Assembly: GCA_013299105.1 (NCBI GenBank)
Contig: JAAFJY010000019.1
Coordinates: 1 to 64,000, forward strand
DNA length: 64,000 nucleotides
Direction: 5' to 3'
DNA from: Chitinophagales bacterium
Lineage (GTDB): Bacteria; Bacteroidota; Bacteroidia; Chitinophagales; Saprospiraceae
Below the pieces are notes generated by a model. That model saw only the letters and a program-made list of their open reading frames with translations, searched no databases and was not told the origin of the DNA. Below, in pieces: positions 7,518 through 16,402 of this stretch. Position 1 is the first letter of the stretch. The number at the start of each line of letters is the position of its first letter. The translations under genes and the position numbers were made by a program.

Positions 7518-8546
7518 ATGCAACCGCTACCCATCCGCACCACCGTCATCGGCAGTTATCCATTTCCGGGCTGGTTGGAGTTCGCCTCACAAAACCTAGA
7601 CAAATTTGGCCCTGCCGACATTGAGGAAATGATCGAAGACGCCGTAGTAGCCGCCGTACACGACCAAATAGCCGCTGGCCTGGACGTGATCACTGATGGC
7701 GAACAAACTCGCCTCGACTTCAACCTCTCCTTTTACGGTTACCTCAAAGGCATTGAGCCCAACGAAAGTGAAACCCGCAAATTCGGCCCACCCGCCCACG
7801 ACCAACGCGGCAAGCACAACGTAGTCGAACCGCTGACTGCCCCCAAGGGATTGGGAGCCGTAGCCGAGTATCAGCGCCTGAAACGCCTGGTCCCCGCTGG
7901 CCCTACCCTCAAGTGCAGTATCCCAGGGCCATATACCCTGAGTGGGCGCATGTTGCCAGGTGGGATTTACAAAGACCGTTTTGCCATCACCGAGGCCCTT
8001 TTGCCCATCGTGCAAAAAGAATTGGAAGCCTTGGTGGCCGCTGGTTGCACCGAAATCACGGTTGACGAACCTTCGATGAGCTGCTACGCGTACAAGGAAG
8101 ATACCAAGCGTTTTGTGGACATTTTCAACCGCACCGTCGAAACTGTGGTGGGCAAATGCCGCCTGAGTACCCATCTTTGTTTTGGAAACTTCAAAGGCCG
8201 ACCAGTCGGCTACCGCAGCATCCAACCCATGTTGCCGGATTTTACGGATTTGAAAGTGGATGAGGTGCACATCGAAATGGCCAACCGTGAGTTTGCAGAA
8301 ATCGAGCTCCTGGCCCCTTTTGCTGAAAAAATGGACGTGGCCGTGGGCATCATCGACGTAAAGAACTATTACGTAGAAACCGTGGATGAAGTAGTGAGCC
8401 GCATCCGCAAGTGTCTGCAATACGTACCCGCCGAAAAATTGGCGGTAGCCCCTGATTGTGGCCTGAGCCAAACCGCCCGCTGGGCCTCGCGCCAAAAATT
8501 GGTGAACATGGTCAAAGGTGCTAAAGCGGTAAGGGAGGGTTTATAA
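7518..8546 (+). CDS. MetE-core family methyltransferase-like protein (C-terminal MetE domain only)
   Basis: A 342-residue protein equivalent to the catalytic C-terminal half of cobalamin-independent methionine synthase. The zinc-binding pattern is visible: H-x-C in STHLCFGN near 218-222, a Glu in the VHIEMANRE segment, and the late Cys in PDCGLSQTAR. The N-terminal folate-side half of MetE is absent, as in archaeal and short bacterial core-MetE proteins. Those take the methyl group from another donor, often methylcobalamin or a carrier protein (family knowledge). It is a stand-alone gene, with a hairpin repeat upstream and a strong hairpin after the stop. Substrate and donor cannot be read from the sequence. 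Confidence 0.8.
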   Translation: MQPLPIRTTVIGSYPFPGWLEFASQNLDKFGPADIEEMIEDAVVAAVHDQIAAGLDVITDGEQTRLDFNLSFYGYLKGIEPNESETRKFGPPAHDQRGKHNVVEPLTAPKGLGAVAEYQRLKRLVPAGPTLKCSIPGPYTLSGRMLPGGIYKDRFAITEALLPIVQKELEALVAAGCTEITVDEPSMSCYAYKEDTKRFVDIFNRTVETVVGKCRLSTHLCFGNFKGRPVGYRSIQPMLPDFTDLKVDEVHIEMANREFAEIELLAPFAEKMDVAVGIIDVKNYYVETVDEVVSRIRKCLQYVPAEKLAVAPDCGLSQTARWASRQKLVNMVKGAKAVREGL

Positions 8547-8571
8547 GCATCTTCCCGGTCCTGTGCAAGTA

Positions 8572-8613
8572 AGAATGCCAGTCTTCATTCCTGTTGTTGA
8601 AGACTGGCATTCT
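8572..8613. terminator. Perfect 16-bp hairpin between convergent genes
   Basis: AGAATGCCAGTCTTCA and its exact complement TGAAGACTGGCATTCT are separated by 10 bases. It lies 25 bp after the MetE-like stop and 59 bp before the TolC stop on the other strand. A short CCAAAAA follows on the plus strand. It is likely a bidirectional transcription barrier. Confidence 0.5.
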
Positions 8614-8672
8614 CCAAAAACCGTGCGAGCCCCAACTCATCACTCATAATTCATAACCCATAACTAAAAAAA

Positions 8673-9980
8673 TCACCAAGCTCCCCGCTCATAAAACCCG
8701 ACTACCATTTTCCATACCAGGTGGCGGTACTTGGCCGATACCAGGTTGCCCTGGGCTTGCAGCAAGTTGTTGCGGGACAAAATGTACTCGGCGGTGGTGG
8801 CGGTACCTGCCTGAAAGCGTTTTTCCTGCATGCGCTGGGCTTCGCTTTGAGCACTGACCTGGTCTTCGGCGCTGGTCCATTGCTGCAAGGTGGCATTGAA
8901 GTTTTGTACGGCCTCTTCGATTTCCCGGCGTACTTGATTTTGGGTTTCGGCCAGGCGATTCTCAGCGATGTGCTTGTTGATTTCAGCCTGGCTCACTTGA
9001 TGGCGCACCAAACCACCCTGAAACAAAGGAATGTTGAGGCTCAGGCCCGTTGATCCATTGCGCGTGGCGTTGATTTGGTCAAAATAAGGTTCCGTACGGG
9101 TGCTGCTGAAAAAGGCGCTGTAGCTGGCATTGAGGCTCAATTGGGGCAAAAAGTTGCCTTTCGCCGCTTCAATGGCTTTTTCGCTGCCCAGGATGCGCAG
9201 GTTGGCGGCTTGTACTTCGGGCAGCGCCGCCTGGGCTGTCGAGTACAAATCGGTAGCGCGCAATTTTTCAGGCGCTTTTTCCAATGCGCCCATCGTATTG
9301 GGGTCGAGGTTGAGCGACAAATCCACGGGCTGGTTCATTTGCTGGAACAGGCTCACCTTGGCCATGTCTGCGTTGTTGCGGGTGTTGACCGCATTGAACG
9401 ACTCGTTGGCCAATTGGGCTTTGAGTTCGTACACCACGATTTCGTTGGCCACCCCTGCGGCTACGCGTTTTTGAGCCAAATCGATCTGCTGGCGGGTGGT
9501 GTTCATTTGCTCCTCTGCAATTTTAGCCAATTCTTCATTGGCCAAGGCTTGCAGGTAAAAAGTGGTGATGTTGCGGCGCAGCAGGTTTCGACTGCCCTCC
9601 ACGTCTTTAATCCCGGCTTTGATGTTGAAACTGAGCTGTTTGGCTTGGTTTTGCATGCTAAACCCGTTGAACAGCGGCGCGTTGAGGTTAAAACCCATGC
9701 CGTTGGAGTAAAAGAGCTGGTCGATAAAGGTATTGGTATTCACGTCAATACTGCGACCAAAATTGACCGACTGCCCAACGCCAAAACCCAGGTTCGGCAG
9801 CATCCGGGAGCGGGTTTGCGCCAGTTGCGACTCGGCCAGGTCCATTTGGTATTGGGTGTTTTTGATGGCCAGGTTGTTGTCCAGGCCAATGCGGATGCAT
9901 TCCTCCAGTGTCAGTTTTGTTTGCGCCTTCAAGCTGCTAACCACCATCAACAGCAAGGCCAATTTTACCAATCTTTTCAT
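8673..9980 (-). CDS. TolC-family outer-membrane efflux protein
   Basis: A 435-residue protein with a signal peptide (about residues 1-19, ending SLKA). Its two alpha-hairpin repeats are typical of TolC: LTLEECIRIGLDNNLAIKN near the start, repeated Gln/Ala-rich coiled-coil segments, and LNASYSAFFSSTRTEP before the second repeat. It should form the trimeric outer-membrane duct of a tripartite exporter. Its start is 27 bases downstream of the ABC ATPase gene on the same strand, so the two are probably co-transcribed, with two FtsX-like permeases further upstream. No periplasmic adaptor (HlyD/MacA type) is encoded nearby. Confidence 0.9.
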   Translation of the reverse strand: MKRLVKLALLLMVVSSLKAQTKLTLEECIRIGLDNNLAIKNTQYQMDLAESQLAQTRSRMLPNLGFGVGQSVNFGRSIDVNTNTFIDQLFYSNGMGFNLNAPLFNGFSMQNQAKQLSFNIKAGIKDVEGSRNLLRRNITTFYLQALANEELAKIAEEQMNTTRQQIDLAQKRVAAGVANEIVVYELKAQLANESFNAVNTRNNADMAKVSLFQQMNQPVDLSLNLDPNTMGALEKAPEKLRATDLYSTAQAALPEVQAANLRILGSEKAIEAAKGNFLPQLSLNASYSAFFSSTRTEPYFDQINATRNGSTGLSLNIPLFQGGLVRHQVSQAEINKHIAENRLAETQNQVRREIEEAVQNFNATLQQWTSAEDQVSAQSEAQRMQEKRFQAGTATTAEYILSRNNLLQAQGNLVSAKYRHLVWKMVVGFYERGAW

Positions 9981-10007
9981 ATTTCCTTTGTTTCCAATTA
10001 CTGTAAT

Positions 10008-10697
10008 TCAAGCATTCCCTGACCCAGGGCGTTCTTCACGTTCGACTTTGCCGTCTAGCAAGTGAATGATGCGCTCGGCATAGGCCGCGTTTTTCTCGCT
10101 GTGGGTCACCTGGATGATCGACACGCCTTCGGAGTTGAGTTGCTTGAAAATGTTCATGATCTCATCGGCCTGGGCCGATTGAAGGTTACCAGTGGGTTCA
10201 TCGGCCAGGATCAGCTTGGGGTTGCCGATCAGGGCGCGGGCGATGCCCACCAATTGCTGCTGTCCGCCCGAAAGCTGATTGGGGAACAAGTCTTTTTTGG
10301 CCACCATGTTGAAGCGGTCCAGCAGGTCGGCGATGCGGCTTTTGCGCTCGCCACTGGGTACGCTTTTGTACAGGAGTGGGGTTTCCAGGTTTTCATACAC
10401 CGTCAGTTCGTCGATCAGGTGGTATTGCTGAAACACAAAGCCGATGTAGTGCTTGTACAATTCGGTACGTTTTTTCTCCGAAAGCTTGTGTACGGGCTCG
10501 TCCAGGAAGTAATATTCGCCACCGCTGGGTTCTTCCAACATGCCCAGGATGTTGAGCAAGGTACTTTTGCCCGCCCCCGAAGGCCCCATGATCGACACGA
10601 ACTCTCCTTCAAAAATGTTGGTCGTGATGTCCTTGAGCACCCAGTTCTTTTGGATGCCGTTTTGGTGCATTTTAGCGATGTTTTTCAGTTGCAGCAT
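10008..10697 (-). CDS. MacB/LolD-type ABC transporter ATP-binding protein
   Basis: A 229-residue single ATPase domain with all motifs in place: Walker [10 protein letters not shown] at 38-46, Q-loop near Q90, signature LSGGQQQ at 142-148, Walker B LILADE at 162-167, and the H-loop in QVTHSE near 199. The NLQSAQ stretch after DEPTG is typical of the MacB/LolD/FtsE group. These ATPases drive FtsX-fold permeases that use periplasmic movement to push substrates toward an outer-membrane duct or to extract lipoproteins. The neighbours (TolC downstream, FtsX-like permeases upstream, same strand) fit this. Confidence 0.92.
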   Translation of the reverse strand: MLQLKNIAKMHQNGIQKNWVLKDITTNIFEGEFVSIMGPSGAGKSTLLNILGMLEEPSGGEYYFLDEPVHKLSEKKRTELYKHYIGFVFQQYHLIDELTVYENLETPLLYKSVPSGERKSRIADLLDRFNMVAKKDLFPNQLSGGQQQLVGIARALIGNPKLILADEPTGNLQSAQADEIMNIFKQLNSEGVSIIQVTHSEKNAAYAERIIHLLDGKVEREERPGSGNA

Positions 10698-11047
10698 AAA
10701 AGCTTTTTTTGTGCGCGGTGCGCGAGTTTCGTTCTGAATTAATGGGCGATTTGAGCCTCGGATTGAAAGTTTTTTTGCTTGCTGCGCAAGCCAGGTTGCC
10801 GCTGTATTTTTTTTGCCCCGCTCTGCGGTGCTTTTTTTGGAACACGGATGAAAATGAGTTTGAGTGTGTATGTTTGGGTTTGAGTGTGTGGCACACCGTT
10901 TCCAATTGACGAAGCCAGAAGATAAAATCGAAGCCCCTCACACCCGAACTCACACTTGCACACTCCAAACCCTATCTTGCGGATTGCTAAAATGACGTTG
11001 ACCACCACTTTGACCCCATTCGATCAGGTTCTTTTAAAAACTCCCCC
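10698..11047. other. Intergenic stretch with loose inverted repeats
   Basis: No gene is seen. A loose inverted repeat joins the gagtgtgt-rich segment at about 10858-10890 with its counterpart (cacaccc...cacactc) at about 10939-10968. A short GCTTGC-TGC-GCAAGC hairpin lies near 10778-10792. The stretch separates the ATPase gene from the permease upstream, so these may be separate transcripts. Confidence 0.4.
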
Positions 11048-13453
11048 CTACTCACTCTTAATCGCCTTCACCGGATTGGCCAAAGCGGCTTTTACACTTT
11101 GCAGGCTCACCGTAAACACCGCTACCAGCAGGGCTGCTAGGGCTGCAAAAGCAAAAATACGCCAATCCAATTCGGTGCGGTAGCTGAACTTTTCCAACCA
11201 ACGCCCCATGAGGTACCAGGCGGGCAGGCTGCCCAAAATAGTGGCCACCAATACTGGTTTTAAAAAGTCCACTGACAACAAGGTCACAATGCCCGAAGCA
11301 CTGGCTCCCAGCACCTTGCGGATGCCAATTTCCTTGGTGCGGCGACTGGTGGCATAGGCCGCCAAGCCCAATAAGCCCAAGCAAGAAATCAGGATCGCAA
11401 AACCCGTGAAGATGCTGAACAAGTTGCCTAGGCGGGTTTCAGCGCGGTATTGGGCATTGAAGTTTTGGTCAAGGAACGAGTATTCAAAAGGCACTCCTGG
11501 GCAGTGTTTTTTGTACAAAGTCTCGATTTTATCCACCAATTCGGTCAAATTCGATCCCTTGGCCAAACGCATGTACACCATCGCGTCTTTGGCATTTTCG
11601 TCCATCATGAACAGGGCCATGCTGGGCATTTGGGCGTTGATGCCCTCCATGCTGAAGTGGAAGTCCTTGAGTACCCCGCCGATTGGAGCCCCCAATACTT
11701 TGTGTTGTGCAATTTTAGCTAAATCATCGGGCAGGGCCATTTCTTTGGCGGCTTTTTCGTTGATCAGCAGGGTATTTTGCAGGGCTTTGGGGTCATTAAC
11801 ATTCAACACTGGGCGTGTCCATTTCAAGCCCATCAGCTCAATGAAGGAGGGATCAGCAGAAAGGGTCATCATCGATAAATCACGTTGGTTGAAAGGCGAC
11901 TTGTCAAAATACATGCTGTAGCCATCCTTGAACAAGGCCATACTGGCCAGGGCGGTTTTTTCCACCCCCGATACTTGCATCACCTCATTGCGGAAGGCTT
12001 TTAATCCACTGGTATCGGGGCGCACCATCAGGACCTGGTCTTTTTGCATGCCCAGGTCGCGGCCTTGCAGGTACTTGACTTGTTTTTGCACCACCAAACC
12101 GCAGATGATCAAAGCAATGGAAGCGGCAAACTGAAAAACCGTAATACTTTGGCGAATGCGCTGGCCGCCCATTTTGCTACTGGCCAGGGTGCCTTTGAGC
12201 ACTTCAGCAGGACGGAATGCCGACAATACAAAAGAAGGATAAGCGCCCGCCAAGCCCAAACAAGCCAACATCAAGATACTCAATGGTACCCAAACCGTGC
12301 TGCTGAAGAAAAAGCGAGCATCAATTTGCAGGTTCAGCAGCTCAAAAATTGAGTTGCGGAACAAAAAGGCCATCCCAAAACCTACTGCAAAAGCCACGCC
12401 AGTGATGACGATGGATTCACCATAAAATTGCCCCATCAAAGTACCCCGCACAGCCCCCAGGGCCTTGCGAACCCCTACCTCGCGGGCGCGCTCGGTGGCA
12501 CGAGCGGTGGTTAGGCTCACATAGTTGAGCAGGGCCAAGAACAGGATCAACAGAGCCACTCCGGCAAAAATGTAAAGGTTGTTGATGCCAACCGAATCTT
12601 GTGAACTAGAACTATTGAGGTGCAAATCGTGCAAAGACATCAGGCTGTGTTTGCAGCTCTTGATCTCTTCTTCAGGCATTTTATCGGCCCGCATCAGCAG
12701 TGGGATGTTGCGCAGCAGCGATTCTACGGTGGAAGCATCGGCCAGTTTGAAATATGTTTGAAAAGAGCCCAGCCTTATTTTGTTGCCATCTGCTGCCAAA
12801 ATATCGTCGTTGTAATTTTGCAAGGCCAACATCATGTTTTTCAGGTCTTGCATCCCCACATAAATCTCATGCTTCAGGGTAGAGTTAGAAGGGGGATTTT
12901 TCAAGACTCCGGCAATTTCTAAATCAATTTTGTTGCCAAATTTCAGGCTACGGCCATTCACTTCACTATCGCCAAAGTACTTCATAGCCAAGTTTTCGCT
13001 GATCAACACCTGGCCTGCCTGCAAGGGGCGGGGTGATTGGCCGTTAACCAGCGGAAAAGAAAAAATCTTGAAATAAGCTGGATCGACCAAGGCAATATTG
13101 GTTTCGTAAAAACGGTGATCCAAGTCGCTGGCTACCAGTAGGCGGTCGAAACTCATGTTGTAAATCCGGGCGTAGTCCTTCACTCCGGCGGTACTTTCCT
13201 TCAGCCTGGGGCCCATGCCTGCCGACATGCCCGATACGTTGATTTCTTGCTCTCCAAACTTGAACTTACCACCCAACTGGTAAATTTTCTCCGACTCCGG
13301 ATGAAATTGGTCAAAACTAAACTCGTGGGCCACAAACACCAAGATCAAAACGCTGGCCAAAATACCCCCAGCCAGGCCGCCAATGTTGAGGAAGCTGTAG
13401 AAGCGGTTGCGCCACAGCGTGCGGATTGTAAATTTCAGATTTGGAGAGAGCAT
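11048..13453 (-). CDS. FtsX/MacB-type ABC transporter permease
   Basis: A permease of 801 residues with the duplicated Bacteroidota architecture: an N-terminal helix (RTLWRNRFYSFLNIGGLAGG), a large periplasmic MacB-type domain, three helices with the ERAREVGVRKALGA element near the middle, a second periplasmic domain, and a C-terminal three-helix FtsX block with RRTKEIGIRKVLGA. I place the start at 13453 (MLSPNLKFTIRTLW), matching the sister permeases. The 31 extra upstream residues of the longer reading come from the dispersed repeat at 13519-13620. It probably works with the ATPase downstream; the substrate is unknown. Confidence 0.88.
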   Translation of the reverse strand: MLSPNLKFTIRTLWRNRFYSFLNIGGLAGGILASVLILVFVAHEFSFDQFHPESEKIYQLGGKFKFGEQEINVSGMSAGMGPRLKESTAGVKDYARIYNMSFDRLLVASDLDHRFYETNIALVDPAYFKIFSFPLVNGQSPRPLQAGQVLISENLAMKYFGDSEVNGRSLKFGNKIDLEIAGVLKNPPSNSTLKHEIYVGMQDLKNMMLALQNYNDDILAADGNKIRLGSFQTYFKLADASTVESLLRNIPLLMRADKMPEEEIKSCKHSLMSLHDLHLNSSSSQDSVGINNLYIFAGVALLILFLALLNYVSLTTARATERAREVGVRKALGAVRGTLMGQFYGESIVITGVAFAVGFGMAFLFRNSIFELLNLQIDARFFFSSTVWVPLSILMLACLGLAGAYPSFVLSAFRPAEVLKGTLASSKMGGQRIRQSITVFQFAASIALIICGLVVQKQVKYLQGRDLGMQKDQVLMVRPDTSGLKAFRNEVMQVSGVEKTALASMALFKDGYSMYFDKSPFNQRDLSMMTLSADPSFIELMGLKWTRPVLNVNDPKALQNTLLINEKAAKEMALPDDLAKIAQHKVLGAPIGGVLKDFHFSMEGINAQMPSMALFMMDENAKDAMVYMRLAKGSNLTELVDKIETLYKKHCPGVPFEYSFLDQNFNAQYRAETRLGNLFSIFTGFAILISCLGLLGLAAYATSRRTKEIGIRKVLGASASGIVTLLSVDFLKPVLVATILGSLPAWYLMGRWLEKFSYRTELDWRIFAFAALAALLVAVFTVSLQSVKAALANPVKAIKSE

Positions 13454-13518
13454 TTTTTTGTGTTTTTTCAGTAAGGTGATAAGGATACAAGTGTAAGAAC
13501 TGTGCTTGCTGACTGACG

Positions 13519-13620
13519 TTTTGATGCAACTTCTGGATAGATGCAAGATGAGATTCGTGGGTGTTTTTTACCCCGGACTGAAGTCCAGGGTTTCACGATG
13601 CAGGATGTGTTCCCGGTTTC
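13519..13620. repeat. Dispersed repeat family C, copy 2
   Basis: It matches 7046-7150 in the same orientation, including the palindromic core CCCCGGACTGAAGTCCAGGG. It sits between the two permease genes, directly upstream of the 11048-13453 gene. Confidence 0.6.
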
Positions 13621-13697
13621 AGTCGCAGAATTAGAACCCATTTCAACTAGTGCAGTTTTCAAAAGTAATCAACTTGTTTTACACCTATGTGCAGGAT

Positions 13698-16121
13698 TTA
13701 AGAATTGGTCCGAATGCTTTGCACCGGATTCCGCGTTGCTGCACGGATACTTTGGTAACTAACCGTGAGGAAAGCCACCAAGACCGCCAAGCCCCCCGCT
13801 GCTACTACCATGAGCCAAGGGAAAGAAATGCGCAAGGCAAAGTCTTTCAGCCAGGTATTCATCAGTAGAAACGCAGGTGGGGTAGCAATGACAATACCGA
13901 TCAGTACCAGGCTCAGAAAATCTTTGGACAACAAGCCCACGATACTGCCAACCGACGCGCCCAGAACTTTACGCACGCCTATTTCCTTGGTCCTTTGAGC
14001 AATCACCAGTACAGCGATGGCAAACAAACCCATGGCCGAGAGCAAAATCGTCAGGACCGCAGCAACCAGAAAAATCTGGGAGAGCCGTTCCTCATTTTCA
14101 TAAAGCTTGTTGATGTTGTCATTGAGAAAAGAGCCTTGGAACTCGTGTTTGGGGGCGATTTTTTTCCAAGTATCCTTCAGCAAATCCATGCTGGTATTCA
14201 GGCTCTGGGCCTTCATGCGCACCACGATGTAGTTGATGCCCATGCCGGGCGACATTTCAAAAGTCAAGGGCGCGATCACATCGTGCAGGGAAGCATAATG
14301 GTAATCTTTGACGATCCCAATGATTTGGGTCTTGTTCTCATCGTGCAGGTTGATGAACTGGCCCAGTGGCTCTTTTTCACCCAAGGCTTTGGCCATGGCT
14401 TCATTGATGACACAAGACTGGATGGAGTCGCCAGGGGTATTGCGTGAGAAATCGCGCCCTTCCAGCATTTCTATTTCTAAGGTTTTGAAGTAATCGTGCG
14501 AAACGTTGACCATGTTGGTCTTCACTTCGTGGTCCTTGTGCTGAAAACCAATGGCGCTGTTCGACATGCTGCCGTCCAGGCCCCTTCCAATGTTGATGTC
14601 CATGCCCGAAATACCCATGACCTGGCTATTGCTGCTCAGTTCTTGGCGCATCCGCTCCAAGGTTTTGGCTCCATCCTGGCCATTGCCAATAGGGATACTC
14701 AAGACCTGTTCGGTGTTGTAACCCAAGTCGGTGTTACGCACAAACTGCATTTGCCGCCAAACCACCAAAGTACAAATGATCATCACCGTAGAAATACTGA
14801 ACTGCAACACGATCAAGGCATTGCGCACCCCGTTTTTGCCCGCCAGGAACTTGCTTTTGATGACCTGAATGGCTTGGAAACGGCTGATCAAAAGGGCAGG
14901 ATAAGCTCCAGCCAGCAAGGTTACCAAGAGGAAAGCCAAAGCAATCCAAGACAAAACCTGTGGATTAAGAAAGGCTGTCATTTTCAATTTACCGCCAAAT
15001 ACCTTATTCAATGCTGGCATGCCCAAGCCTGTCAAAACCACGCTGAGCAAGAGCGCCACCACACAAAGCAAAAAAGCTTCACCCCAAAACTGCCGAATAA
15101 TCTGGCTGCGGTGCGCACCCAAAACCTTGCGCATCCCCACCTCGCGGGTACGGGTGAAACCCCGACCAATGGTGAGGTTGATGAAATTGATGCAAGCAAT
15201 CAACAAAATCATGCCTGCGATGATCAGTAAACCATACACCAACCAAATGCTGGTGGCGCGGTCAAAACGGGTATCAAAACGAACATCCTCCAGTTTCACC
15301 AGTCGGAAAGCGAAAATATCACCCCTTGCATCGGGTTTGGCCCCTTCTTTTTTCATGTCGGCGATGTTGTCAGGCATCACTTTTTTGGTCAGGGATTGGG
15401 CGGCTTTTTCAAATTTTTCTTGGCTTATACCGGGCTTGAGTTGCACATAAACAAAGTGATACCAGGCCCCCCAGTTGTTTGCATTGTCTCGGCTGATGGC
15501 CTGGTTTTCGAAGCGCATTAAGAGGTCAAATTTCAGGCTACTCTCCAGATCGGGCGAAACATCAGCAACCCCAGCTACCTGAAAAGTCTCCCATTTGCCT
15601 TCGCGGAACATTTCCATGCTTTTGCCCATGGCGTCAACTCCTGGGCCAAAGATCTGCTCGGCATAACGCTGGCTGATGACGACACTTTTTAAATCGGCCA
15701 AGCCAGTTTCGGCACTTCCTTTGAGCAGTGGAAAGCTGAACATGTGCAGAAAATCGGGGTCGGTGTATTTCAAATCACAGTCCTGGTGCTCTTTGCCTTG
15801 GTAGCGAATTACGCCCTCGCCGCCGCACCAGCGGGCTGCATAGTCAATTTTATCAGAATAATCGGCCTTGAGCAGGGGTTGCAGCGGCGTAGGAGCCGCC
15901 ATCTGGTACTCGGCTTTTTGGGGCCAATTGGCAAAGAAAAACCCTTGGTACAATTGATCCGCATTTTTGTGAAAACGATCAACCGACAAGATGCGGTAGC
16001 TCATGGCAAACAAGAGCAAACTCACTGCAAAAGCAATCGACAAGCCGAAGATGTTGACTGCGGCGTAAGCCTTGTTTTTCCACAAGTTTCGGAATGCAAC
16101 CAAAAAGTAATTCCTGATCAT
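13698..16121 (-). CDS. FtsX/MacB-type ABC transporter permease
   Basis: An 807-residue permease with the same two-module layout as the next gene: an N-terminal RNLWKNKAYAAVNIFGLSIAF helix, the mid-protein TRTREVGMRKVLGAHRSQ coupling element, and a C-terminal AQRTKEIGVRKVLGASVGSI element followed by the last helices. The EVGxRKxLGA segments are the cytoplasmic coupling helices that contact the ATPase (family knowledge). It is first in the minus-strand cluster permease-permease-ATPase-TolC, 244 bases upstream of the second permease. The two permeases share layout but diverge in sequence, so they are old paralogues rather than a recent duplication. Confidence 0.9.
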   Translation of the reverse strand: MIRNYFLVAFRNLWKNKAYAAVNIFGLSIAFAVSLLLFAMSYRILSVDRFHKNADQLYQGFFFANWPQKAEYQMAAPTPLQPLLKADYSDKIDYAARWCGGEGVIRYQGKEHQDCDLKYTDPDFLHMFSFPLLKGSAETGLADLKSVVISQRYAEQIFGPGVDAMGKSMEMFREGKWETFQVAGVADVSPDLESSLKFDLLMRFENQAISRDNANNWGAWYHFVYVQLKPGISQEKFEKAAQSLTKKVMPDNIADMKKEGAKPDARGDIFAFRLVKLEDVRFDTRFDRATSIWLVYGLLIIAGMILLIACINFINLTIGRGFTRTREVGMRKVLGAHRSQIIRQFWGEAFLLCVVALLLSVVLTGLGMPALNKVFGGKLKMTAFLNPQVLSWIALAFLLVTLLAGAYPALLISRFQAIQVIKSKFLAGKNGVRNALIVLQFSISTVMIICTLVVWRQMQFVRNTDLGYNTEQVLSIPIGNGQDGAKTLERMRQELSSNSQVMGISGMDINIGRGLDGSMSNSAIGFQHKDHEVKTNMVNVSHDYFKTLEIEMLEGRDFSRNTPGDSIQSCVINEAMAKALGEKEPLGQFINLHDENKTQIIGIVKDYHYASLHDVIAPLTFEMSPGMGINYIVVRMKAQSLNTSMDLLKDTWKKIAPKHEFQGSFLNDNINKLYENEERLSQIFLVAAVLTILLSAMGLFAIAVLVIAQRTKEIGVRKVLGASVGSIVGLLSKDFLSLVLIGIVIATPPAFLLMNTWLKDFALRISFPWLMVVAAGGLAVLVAFLTVSYQSIRAATRNPVQSIRTNS

Positions 16122-16378
16122 GGTCGTGGTGATAAAAAACCCCAGGGACAGGCTCTTTGTAGATGCCTGCCCCTGACGTTGATCATAAAACAGATTAGTA
16201 TGAATAAACAGTCGAGTGCTTTCTTACAAGCGCTACAAGGTAAGTTCACAGACCATGCCAAACTTTTAATCTATTGAAAATCAGATTTTTAAATCAAAAA
16301 CTATCTTTTCTTGGTGTACGCATCTGGACAAGCAGTGTACGAAAACGGACAATCTTTAAGGCAATACCTCGGCTGCCT

Positions 16379-16402
16379 CTCTCTTCTCAACTTCTCAACC
16401 CA
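16379..16402 (-). repeat. GTTGA tract at the 3' end of the MBL-rhodanese gene
   Basis: On the coding strand, directly after the TAG stop, TGGGTTGAGAAGTTGAGAAG is followed by a GA-rich tail. It belongs to the recurrent 3'-end tract series. Confidence 0.5.

Noticed and set aside
7596-8495. 299-residue minus-strand frame
   Set aside because: It lies opposite the MetE-like gene, which has intact zinc-ligand motifs. The minus frame has none.
9075-10022. 315-residue plus-strand frame
   Set aside because: It lies opposite the TolC gene. It looks like an antisense shadow, with no recognisable domain.
13454-13546. 31-residue N-terminal extension of the FtsX-like permease
   Set aside because: It is encoded partly by a dispersed repeat, and the sister permeases begin at the equivalent of the internal Met at 13453.
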